Shown one piece after another: positions 23,803 through 35,100 of a stretch of DNA of 64,000 bases. Each line of letters starts with the position of its first letter. Within the stretch, counting starts at the first letter, position 1. The translations under genes and the position numbers were made by a program. The stretch comes from Pegea sp. RAD2-039 (Eukaryota > Chordata > Thaliacea > Salpida > Salpidae), in assembly GCA_034620365.1 (NCBI GenBank), contig JAQGEQ010000046.1:558001-622000 (forward strand). Reading direction: 5' to 3'. The notes under the pieces are model-generated. The model saw nothing but the letters and a program-made list of their open reading frames with translations, ran no database searches and was not told where the DNA came from.

Positions 23803-25822
23803 TTAGCTGAAATCATATTCATATCCAGCCAAAGAAACCAAAGTCATGCTGATAAGAATGTAAAAGCAAATTCGGAAAGGAACAAGAATAAATCTGAAAA
23901 AAATACATTTTTGATGTTTTTTCTACTTTATAAATGGAGTTAAATTTTATAAAAATAGTTTTTCTAAAGATTTGGTTTTAAATATACAAACTAGTAATCA
24001 CTCTTCAAGCAGGCCTCTACATATAATTGCTGTTGTATACATGGCGATCGCAGGAACTAAAGACTTCAGTATCAGTTGCTTATAATCGCTAAACTTTTTT
24101 CGCTTTTTCACTATAAAGTATATCTGAAAAATTGAAACTTTATATTAAATATCTCTTAATAAAAGTATCTGAAGTTCATATTGCGTTTAAAGTCATGTTT
24201 TAAAACAAGTAATTATATAAATGTGATATAACTAAGTAACTAGGAGTTAGAAAGATAAGAAATCAAGATTTAATAGTTTCTGTAGCTTAAAACTCATAAG
24301 AAAAAATTGTGATGGTTTGCAGTCTGATGGAAAATTCAACTTTAGGTTTAGATTTTAAAAGTATCTAAAACGAAAAACGATATTGATTTAAAACAAATAG
24401 AGCATCTATAATCATATTTTAATGTTTTGTATATGCTGCATGTTACATTTAATTTAGAGCTTATTTACTTTTACTGTGAATGTATGAATGTATAGTTACA
24501 TGTAATAATAAACTTTCAAAATTGCTATAAACATCAAAATTTGAAATAATTCTTTTTAACTCTGTAATGTTTTTTTTTTTCTCATAGTTCTTTTACTTAA
24601 ATATAAAGTAAATTAGAAATGAGAAATAATCTCTTTGTTGTATTTCAGTGTTTATATGATACTGGCGAATTGCTTAACTATCATCAAAATTAGAATTAAT
24701 ATCTTTCAACTATTTATAAAATAATAAATTAATGAAACAAACTTAAACTTAACTTCATAACAGAGCATCTCACAAGTTTTAGAAACGTCCATTTAACTAA
24801 ATATACTTTTCAATATGACTTACCATTACCCCAGATGAAATTGATAAAGGTATAACACAGAAAATCACTAAAGAATTCCAAAATTTCCAAAATTGTACTT
24901 GTATTACATAGAAAGAAAATAAAAGAGAAAGTCCTCCAAAAAGTCCACGAATAAGAAGTCTGAAAACAATTTAAAACAGTTTATATCCTGAAAACGTTTT
25001 AATCACTACAAAGAAGATACTTGTTGTTTTAATGTAGAAAACCTGTTGTAAGACAGTTTTTAAAGTATTCGAGTTAAAAAGTAACTAAATTTTGTCAATA
25101 AGTATCCTAATTAGCTTTTAAATTACAAAATTATTGTGCTAAAATGTTGTCAAAAATAGCTTCTTTTTATTTATTTTTAAAATATAAAATATATTCTTAC
25201 ATTTTCCAGTCAACATCGTTGAAAGATAAAAGAAAAGCTGACGAAATTGAGGTTAGTAGGATTGGTTTTGCGATACGATCAGTTATATAAGCTGCTTTTT
25301 TAAGTGGAGGCAGTATATGTTTTTCAACACGCCGTTTGTGTTCCATTTTAAGATTATAAGCAACGAGACTACTTTCATCGAGAATATTGAAACTAATTTC
25401 ATCAAAGTTTATTGAACTTTCTATCTTCTTACTAACTTCGTTCACAGATTCAAAAACCTAATCGTAGATATAATTTCAAAGTTAATTTAGTAAAGATATA
25501 ATTTAACAAACACTAATAACCAAGTGAGTAGCTTGATTCAAAAATTATTGATGCATTTAAAAAATATTTTTGATTATTCTAAAGCATAATTTGTAATAAA
25601 CTATTTGTGTTTTTTAACTTGTCAACAAGTCTTATAGCTTAGGCTATATCTAGTAGCAAAATATCAAAAATAAAAGCTTACAAAGCAAGATATTGCTGAT
25701 GTCAAAAAAAGCCCAAAAAATAACCAGTTCTTTCTTCTGAATGAATATATGGCTGGTATAATTAAAAGTAAAGAAGTTAACCCAGTCATCAGTGGATATA
25801 AGATTGTACTAATTAGGCTCAT
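23803..25822 (-). CDS. Myomaker/TMEM8-family membrane protein, copy C
   Basis: Minus-strand exons 25822-25682, 25457-25201, 24959-24824, 24123-24002 and 23893-23803 give 248 residues with intron phases 0, 2, 0, 2 as in copies A and B. The first exon shows the family pattern (TSLLLIIPAIYSFRRKNWLF). Exon 2 is enlarged by a loop of about 50 residues (KKIESSINFDEISFN..), then TDRIAKPILLTS and an acidic SFNDVDWK turn matching the ADFDEPK turn of myomaker. Exon 4 starts IYFIVKKRKKF as copy A starts IYKKVVFAIK, and exon 5 (VPFRICFYILISMTLVSL) is clearly related to copy A. The C-terminus is short (GYEYDFS) and lacks the cysteine cluster. The frame is open upstream of the chosen ATG, but that ATG gives the family-typical N-terminus. 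Function is unknown. Confidence 0.63.
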
Positions 25823-26469
25823 AATAAAACTAGATGTTTCTTCAAAAATGAATATCCTTAAAGCAAAAAAGTTTTTTACTCTTAAGATGAAGAAGCTATC
25901 AAATAAAATTATTTCATAAATTCTGAATAATACATTTTTAAGTATTACTAACTTTATCAGAAAATTTAAAATAGTGGATGAAGCATAATCATACAAAAGA
26001 AGTATTTGCTCAATATTTGTTAAGTAACTGATTGTCATAAGCTTTTCAAACGTTGTTATATAAAAACAATATTTTGCTGAAAAATGAAAAATAAACTGTT
26101 TTTTTTAAGCTAGTAGGTTTTTGTTGTATATATTGTCAATTATAAACACAGAATAAATCTCTTTCTTATTAAGCTGTTGATTGATTACTCAGTATATACA
26201 AAATCATTCTAATATTTAAGAACTTGCTTTTTGGTTTTGTTGGCATTTTTATATTTTAGTCTTAAAGATATTTTTAGAACTTATGAACACACTTTTCAAG
26301 CTTTTGATGATTCATTTGTATCTTTATGCTGTTTAATTTTAAACATTTCTATAAAATTGGATTGTTATCTACAGCTTTTAAATAAAAAAACTTTGAAATT
26401 AAAATTGTTTTTAAGCTATGAAATTAACAAACTTTTAGCTGAGTTTCTTGTAAGTTAGCAAATCTTAGT
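25823..26469. other. Non-coding flank of copy C
   Basis: No supported feature. A plus-strand open frame (26231-26458) has no similarity I can recognise and is of low-complexity AT composition. Confidence 0.35.
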
Positions 26470-26850
26470 GTGGTCCATCTATGTGGTGTAGCAGTTACAA
26501 CAGGCGCCTACCAAGCGAGAAGTTCCGGGCTCGAGCCCTGATAGACAAATATTTGCGACAAGTAAAAGTCCTAAAAACTCAGGTAGAAGGGTATTGTGAG
26601 TCTAGTTAATGACAACACTTCTAGGAGACACAAAAGTCTAAATTCAAAGCCAGAGTTGAACCTCCGTAGGTTCTGACAGCTCTTGCAACGCCAGAAAGGC
26701 GTAACTGCATCACTCCGTCTGTCTCCCTTTTCTAATCTGGCTGGTGGAATCTTGCTGCATGGGTAACGACTCGATCTCCATAGTTTCTGCCCTGGCATAT
26801 ATATGCTATACATGGGGGACGTTTGCGGCCGAAGCAAGTAAAAAAAAAGA
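26470..26850 (+). repeat. tRNA-derived SINE, copy 1
   Basis: The head looks like a tRNA. GTGTAGCAGTTAC sits in the box A position, and GTTCCGGGCTCGAGCCC (26522-26538) carries a box B and T-stem. The anticodon stem is not convincing, so it is not a tRNA gene. The body contains ATGACAACACTTCTAGGAGAC, CGTAACT-CATCA and GATCTCCATA-TTTC, all shared with copy 2. It ends GCGGCCGAAGC followed by an A-rich run (26823-26850). The element is much richer in G and C than its surroundings. Confidence 0.85.
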
Positions 26851-29759
26851 AACTTTATTTGAAAGAACTGTGTATATCAAATTTAGTTGTTTAATTAAAT
26901 TTTTTCATTAGACATTCTACCCATAATAAAGTACTTGTCTGGCAGAGAGGTGAGTACTTTGCTTTGTTGTATAAACAAACTGGTTTAATTCTTTTCTCAA
27001 GCACAATGAATTAATTAAAAACTAAGAAGTGTTGCCAAAATCAAAATATAAAAATCTTTATAGCAACTTTGCTTTTAGTTTAACATCACGGCAGGTAACT
27101 TGATCGCAGCAATTTTCAGAAGTTTTTTTGGCAAAATATCTTCTGTTCATCTTATTTTATGGGTTAATACACTCCAAGTTCTGTGCTTTGATGGTGTTGA
27201 GAGCTCGCCTATTTCAATCAATGTTTCACAACACAATATTGATGGTGCAAACACAATTGTTTTAAAACAAATTTTTACCAACAGCATCAACGAAGTAGTT
27301 TATTAAAATAATTTAAAGTGATGCTATTAGTTGCAGTATTGGAAATATGATCACAATAATAATAAAATAGAATATTCAAATCTTTCATACACTATTATTA
27401 TCCTTCAAGATAATTTGATTTTTGATTTAAGTTTATAAATAAAAGAATAATATTTTTTGTTAAATATACAATTAGCTGAGAGACATAAAAGAAAATAACT
27501 TGACATACAATATGCTGAAGAAGGTTTGTTTAGTCTTTGCTTCTGTTATTTTAGTTGATTAGCTGATGGCTAAATAGTTTTTAAAATATATTAGAAAAGT
27601 TTCATCATTACACTTACATAATAAAGTTTGATTTGAAAAGATATGATTATGGTTGATACCTTCTGACTATTTCCATCATGAAAATTGCACCTAATTGATT
27701 TTTAATGACTTTCTGAGAAATCTAAATTTAAGTTACAATACTAGCTTTATTGTATGAAATAAAATCAATGAGAAATTTAATAAAAAGCCTTTAATAGCTT
27801 TGAGATTGTTACTTTGATTAGTGTTTCACAGCTTTTTTTCGAACAGAATAGTCTATTTCAATGACACATAATCATTTTCTAAGTTTAAAAAATATTGATT
27901 GAGCATATTTCAGCATAAATATCTCAACTTATACAAAATAAAAATAAAGATTTAGAACTTTAATGTGAATGCAAAAGTATAAAAAACACATGAAGCTTAT
28001 TTGTACCCATATAAACTTAAAAAAAATCGTTGAAAATACTAGACCATTTTCGTTTTCAAAAAATTTAGAAATATCAATCCACTGATAGATTTTCTTTATT
28101 GTTCGGATTGTTTTATAGTAATTAATAAAGATCCCTAATTTTTAACATTGCTTTTAAGAACCTTTAAAAATATGATTGAACTTGAATAACCTTTAAGAAA
28201 AGGATTGAATTAATCATTTAATTTAAAAAGTAAAAAACAGTTTTTTTAATTTTGCTGATCTTTAAAGCAGAGCATTTGTCATTTGGATTGACTGATACAT
28301 TTTTTACATCATCTTGCAACAACTTTATTTTAGGTAGTATTGTTCTAATAATTTTGTAATTACTAATTTAAGTTTAAAGTAGATGTTTACATCGTTGAAG
28401 TGCTTTTTAGATTAATTATAGATTCAATTGCACTTGAACATTTCATTTATAATCTGCGATAGATAAACATTTAACTTCAGCTATAAGTTGCTCCCTTCTT
28501 ATCATTCAAAATCTTGCCTATAGTGGAAAAGTAATATATTTTTATTTAGGAAATTCTTACAATATCAATTTTTCTCAACTCAAAAAACTTTCAATATAGT
28601 AAACTTTAAGACCTGTGCATGTTGAAAAATTGAGTTTTTCATCTCATTATGAAGATTATTTGAAAGATGATACTGTAAATTTCAAAAAATGTTATGAAAT
28701 TAGATTGTTAAGTTACACAAATCTCTATTAAAAGAATTATCTAAATCGTTTGTTAACAAATACTTCACTTAAACACAAGTTCACTTGGATAAGTTTTAAG
28801 AGGGTTCAATGCTTAATGAGTATGTTTATTCAGTTGTTACATTAACAAAGTTTTTATAATGTATTTCAACTAGGCATAAACATAAATATGTTTTTTATTA
28901 TAACACTTATATGCAAAAACTAAAGGTAAAAGGTTCAACACTTTTCAAGGAATCTTACTTGTGAAAAAAATATGTTGAAAATGACAGTCTGAAAGTTTAC
29001 AAGTTGATTGACTTGTATGATGAAATATTTAGTTTAGTTCAATGAAATACCTCTGAAGAAATAACAATTTCTTTTAGTTTGAAGTTTCATCATTTTTTCA
29101 CCTAATTATTTAGTTACTTATGCTTTAAAATTTAAAATTAAATTTGATAAAATGTTTTTCAAAATTGAATATAAATCTATAATTGAAAGTAGTAGTTACC
29201 ACAAATACGAATTCAAGTTTATCAATTGATAAATATTGTATAGTACAGAACATTAGTTATGTTTCAAAGAAAAAATAAAATAGGTATAAAAAAATAAATT
29301 GCAAAAAAACATTGAATAGCAAAGTATTTTGCACAGTAGTTATCTCTGTTCATCTTCCAACTGTTGTTATTGCCCTAACCAATCCTAACTATATCAACCT
29401 ATTCAAATTAAAGTACAATCTTATATAGCCAAAAGCAAGTGATGAGGTTTTAACTTAAAAAGCGTCTGGCTGCATGAAATCGATGGTATATCCCAGATGT
29501 AATTTTCTAAATTTCTCACATTTAAATGTTTAGTATCTATTCTTTCACTGAAACTTAAAGTGATGGAAAAAACTATTAAAAGGTTTTAGAAATAGTAGAA
29601 ACAGATAAATTAATGAAATCATTAAGGTTAACAAGATTAAATTTGTTAATATTACATTTAAGTAAACATTTTTGGAAACATTATTTAAAAGTCTAGCCAA
29701 AAAACAAATAATCAGCATTTTTAATATCATATTTATTTTAGGTTAACTATTAATTTTTT
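26851..29759. other. AT-rich stretch between two inverted SINE copies
   Basis: No gene was recognised. A patch at about 27080-27305 is less AT-rich, with a 68-codon open frame on plus and a long open frame on minus. It may be a fragment of an unidentified repeat or an isolated exon; I cannot decide. Confidence 0.35.
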
Positions 29760-30115
29760 TATGACCTGCTTCAGCCGAAATTATGGAGATCCAGTTGTTG
29801 CCTATGCAGCAGAATTCAACTCTCTACGCCAGCCAGGCCAGGCCAGGCAGCGGAACAGAAGGACTGATGTAGTTACGCCCGGCTGGCGTCGCTTGAGCTG
29901 CCAGAACGACACTGATTATAGTGACGAACTACTACGGGGCTACAACTCCGGTTTTAAATTTGGAGATTTGCGTCTCCTAGAAGTGTTGTCATAAAACAAA
30001 CTAACAAGGCCTTTATATCTAAGTTTTTTATGGACTTTCTTTGCCGTAAAAATGTATCAACGTGGGCTCAAACCCCGGGACTTTTCGCGTGATATGGGTA
30101 ACTGCTACACTTGAA
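29760..30115 (-). repeat. tRNA-derived SINE, copy 2
   Basis: Read on the minus strand, this copy has the same order of blocks as copy 1: GTGTAGCAGTTAC, a box B-like GGGGTTTGAGCCC, the ATGACAACACTTCTAGGAGAC core, GGCGTAACTACATCA, GATCTCCATAATTTC, and an end TCGGCTGAAGCAG. Near 29832 it contains a short GGCCA/GGCCT slippage run absent from copy 1. The copies differ by many substitutions and small indels, so both insertions are old. Confidence 0.85.
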
Positions 30116-32154
30116 CAAATAAAATATCCATTAACAGTTAGATATAATATTTTAAAAGGTTTCTATTCTGACAGTTTAAAGTCAAAAATTTTAAACATTT
30201 AGCAACAAAGTGTTTATTTAAAACGAAAAGTTAGTGCAAAGAATATTTAGCAAACTCAATGAATAAACTGAAAAGTCAAATTCAATTACAAAACCAGTTG
30301 ATTAAAAATATTTGAAAATAATTGGAAAACTTAAGATTGATGTTTGGCTTGCAGAAACGTTTATAGAGCAAAAGCAACTTTACAAAATTTCACAGTTTTT
30401 TACAGTTTAAAGTAAAGTTAAATTTACACACAAAATAATCCATTATTGTTAATACTGACGTTTGTTCACACTTTTACTGATTTCATTTGTGATTTGGGTT
30501 TAGTTATAATCATCAAAAATTTATCAACCCAAAATGGTTTATTTTAATCTGTTGGAGTGAGTTTTTCAAATGACTTTTTTTGAAGTTGAATTTAATCGTA
30601 TTTTGTTTAAATTATCTTTTCAAATTATTAAGGGACAAAATTATTAATAAATTTAGATAATAAAAATATTATTTTCAACAAAAAATGTCGATAATATATA
30701 TAAAAAATATCATCTATTTATTGAAAAATCAAATAAATCTAAGTTTAAAGCCGTTATTTAACTTTAAATTGCAACTTATTGCAATTTTTTATCTAAATTA
30801 TATGAAAAATTTCAGTTTTTATCAGTTTTTTTTATAGTTTTGCTATTTTTAGAATCTAATTTCTTCTAATCTATCGATGGTTTTAATTTATAAAAACTAA
30901 AACATATGCTTTGACAAAAAAACTTTATTTTGAAACGAAATACTCTTTGAGCTTTTTCAAGTCTGACGTTATAAACAGAAAAATTCGCATCAAAAATATA
31001 TTAGTCGACAAAAATATTGGTAAAGAAAGCTATTGATACTAATCTCTTTTTAAGTTTCAAAATTTTTTGTTTTATTATCGAAAAAACAAACAAAACACAT
31101 TTCTATTTATCATTTGGTGTTGATGTTAACATTACTTTTCTGAGGGACAAAACATTTAAAATCTCTTTTAATTTTAATCACTTCTTAATGTTTTCTAAGA
31201 GATTTATTACCAGATGCTTTTTTTGATAAATTGTAAAGTTAAATTATTTTAGAGAACAAACTTAACAACCTAATTCGAATAAGAAACCGAACAGTTGTTG
31301 AACTACACAATATATGTATCGTAAAGTTAAAATTAAATAAGTTAATTACACAATTTGGCAGAAGTTTATAATATATAAATTTAATTTAAAGAAACTTGCA
31401 AGATGTTTTAAATAGCTACAAGACGAGCGGCCAATTCTTGGTTTGGCAGGTACCATACACACAAAAGAATAATATTTCTTTTATGGTAAGTAAACTGTTA
31501 TAATAAATCGTCAAATATAATGAAAGCACATGAAAAAAGTAATACATGATAAGCAAATTTTTATATTTTTAATTATGCAAGCAAAATTTAAAAGCTAGAA
31601 GAAGTTTACAAGTTTTTAAGTTCAACTGAAATAAAAGTTAAAAAAAAACAACATTTAAGACATTTGTACTTGAGAGAATTGAATGCATAATAATTACAAA
31701 AAAAAACAATAGACAAAGTACCATAAAGAAACAATCTAACTTCTACCACATTGCACAAACGTTCAAGGTAGTAAAAAAAAAGCATTAAAATTTCAAGTAA
31801 AAGATAACAATTATTTTCAAGCTCTTCATTTTTTTAAAGTGAATCCAATTAAACGTCAGATTGAAGCAATTGACTGCTTATTTGCAGGATCAAGAATATT
31901 ATTTTTAAAATGAAGTTGATCAAACAGTTCTTCTTATACTCATTTGGTCATTTGAACGCTAGTTGTATCGTTGATGCATTTATTTTTTCTATATAAGTAT
32001 AACAGCATCAATGAAGTGCTACGAAAACACGATGTCATAAGCTTCTCGATTTACAACGCTTAAATAGAAAGTCTTGAATCGGAGAGCTTTCGATTTCATC
32101 TGCTGTTTCTTATCATCTTTTCATGTAGAGGCTTCCATGACCTCCTATCATCAT
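30116..32154. other. Non-coding stretch downstream of DUSP gene
   Basis: AT-rich, with no exon or repeat recognised. The right end is the 3' UTR of the minus-strand phosphatase gene. Confidence 0.4.
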
Positions 32155-35100
32155 TTACGAGCAGCTCACCATTTCGATATTACAGCAGTTTAATACAGGT
32201 CCTTGAGATGAAGATGAGCTTGATGAAATTGCCTCGGTGTTCCCCCCACTTGACTGAATTACTTTCTTAGTGTTGCGTGTAGCGCTAGTCACGTGAGCTG
32301 ATTTGTTGCTGCGCCAACGTATTCGCAACTCGTTGCTAGGTACTAGTTTGAACGATGAAGATGATTTGGCATCGTAAGTTGCAGGTCGATGTAGACAAGA
32401 GGTGCCGACGACAAAAAGGTTTTTGGCATCTTTACTCGCGTTTGGAGAAGATAAAGTGAGAGAAGAGAGACGATTAGAAGCTCCAGGACTGACACAGAAA
32501 CGAGGATGAACTTTTTGATCTTGTTGTAGTTTGAGAGTAGTAGCTGCTGGCATTTGCAAACCAGAATTTGCTTTTGATGAGAGGAAGGCCTGGTACCCGA
32601 ACGACTGACGCAGCGAAGGCGTGAAGCTCTTTTTCATTATTTTCGGACTTCGAGATTTTCTTGGAGCGAATCGGTTGTTATCAGCAACAGATGAGTAAGA
32701 AGTCACTAAAAGGACATTAGTGTCCGGCATGCTTTTTTCTAAAGATGCTATTGGTGATGGTGGGTCCTGTTGGGACTGATCATTTGCTTCATCTTCTTGC
32801 TCAGACATCTCAACATCTACTGGGAAGTCCCCATCATCTGGATTTCGTACAAAAAGGATCTTTGAAGCTGCTGGAGTAGTTGGAGCCGTAGCAGGTTTTA
32901 ATTCACTCTCGATTTGATGATGATAGCTTAAAGGAATCGAACAGACCTTACTAGGCAACCTTCGAGGCAGACTACTCGACTTCTGCTTGTCTAGACCTCC
33001 TTCTAGATCCCAATGATCATTGATACTATGAAATGGTTCGTTACTCTCATCTTCAACCCCATCACTTCCTAATCTTCTTGGGTTTTCTTCAACCGGAGCT
33101 TGCACGTGAAGATCCAGCAACACACCAGCTCCTCTAGTCGGTAAATGTTGCTTCAATTCAGCTGGTTTTTTATAGTCGGTGATATTTCGCGAAAGATCCA
33201 ATTTTGGCGCTTGACGACGTCTACAAAACGATGACGTCACACTTGGATTATTGAAAAATGGTTTTGAAGCAAAATCTGTTTTGGCACTTAGAGAGCACGA
33301 CTGATTCGAGACTAAATTTTTCTCTTTAATTTTGATTTCTTCTTCGTCAGCAACAGTAGCTGGTTGTTGCTGATTTTTTTCATCTTCATTAATTGGTAGA
33401 TGCCCGTTGTCGCGAAGTCGACGTTCAAATTCGATTAACTGTCCAAGAAAGTTAAAATTTGGAGAAATTGTTGGTCGTTTTTCCTTGACAAACCTAAAAA
33501 TGAAAATAAATTTAAGATTTTGGTTACAAATATATTTAATAAAATTTTCTTATGTTGCTTTATTTCAGTTTTAATTAAACGGTTTTGATGTTTTACTCGA
33601 GGTGGCAATTTGAAAATTAACATCAAAGATTTTCTTCACACTGTCAACCAAATATCACTTTTGCAAGTTTCAAATTCACAAATACTTCTAATCCGAAGCA
33701 TCTTCACAATTTCCAATCTTCAAAGTGAAAGAGTGTGGGAAGAAAAATAGCGAGATATAATCCTTAAAAATTGGAGTAGACAGCATATGGTCAGATACCC
33801 ACAACAAAATGAACAAAGAGTTTGTAATGACGAAAAGTATCATATCGGCCAGTGTACAAACTGCTAAGGTGTTTATGAAACAGAATACAGAACGCTCTTT
33901 ACACTATGCTTAAATGCCAGAGTAGAATGTTTTTCTATGTAGCTAATGACGTAATCAGTTTGTATTCCCATAGAGCATTAGTTGCTGTGTGAGTGAAACC
34001 TGCCAGCTACTTTTGTTCTGCACTTTACAGAGATGATAGCAACACAAAATACTTTCAGTTTCGAGTATTTTTAAGAGTACCACAATCCCAAAATGAACTG
34101 ATTAATTGGCATGGCAAACATCACACATTTTCTCACCTTGTGGTAAACGTGTCTGAGATATTAAACGATTATTCAGGCGTTTACATAAGTCCAAAAAGTT
34201 TGGAACTCTGTTACTTCTTATTATTCATAATCATAAACCTAGAAGCTGATGAACAATAGTCTGGACTTATGATTCATTTGCAGCCAAATATGATAAAAGG
34301 AAATAAAACTGTAGTTCCTCTAATTAAAGATGATTTATATTAAAAATAAAATGAGGTTCCCTGAACATAATATCGAGAAAACCTTTATTCATTGTAATTT
34401 CACAAAAAAACGAAAATAAACAGGTACCGAAAGTAGAAAGTAAAACAACAAGTTTAGCTTTGAAAAATTAAAAACAAGTGTATTGACCACATTACCATAT
34501 CTATTCAAAACTTATGTAGTAATATTTGGTTTCAAACATTCAAAAAAAGCACAAGTTAAAAATTCTTAGCATCGCTTTATTTATAAAATGGATTGTAATT
34601 TTCCGTTACATCATAAAAAATGTGTAAATACTGAGCTTGTTAAATAGTAATATTGACTTTATTTTAGTCTATAAAAATGAACTTCTTTTTGTGATGCATA
34701 CCTGTACGCTTCATTAAGACTTAGTTTCAGGTAGTACATGACATAGGCGATCGCGACAGTTGCAGATCTAGAAACCCCAGCGACACAATGTATGAGTACC
34801 CGTTCACTTTGCACACGTGCTTCTTCTGTATAATACCAAAGAAAATAGAATTAAGTTTATTGAGATGATCTACAGCTTATATAAAAAGGACGGACATTTC
34901 TAGGTTTAATGGATATTGAAGATGATTTAAGTTAAAGTTTTATTACTTTAATTGTGTTGTAGACTGAAGATAGTAAAAATTTGAATGTTTTTACATTTAA
35001 CAATTTAAAAAAAAAGTATAATAAGTCAATTGTTTTTGACAATTGTTAAGAAATATTTTATTAGATTTTCAACATTTTACGTTATCTTAAAAAAGCTTCT

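Noticed and set aside
26470-26545. Functional tRNA gene
   Set aside because: Only box A/B-like blocks are present. No proper anticodon arm or acceptor stem forms, and the sequence continues into a SINE body found again at 29760-30115.
33993-34259. 88-codon plus-strand open frame
   Set aside because: It lies within an intron of the minus-strand DUSP gene and has no recognisable similarity.
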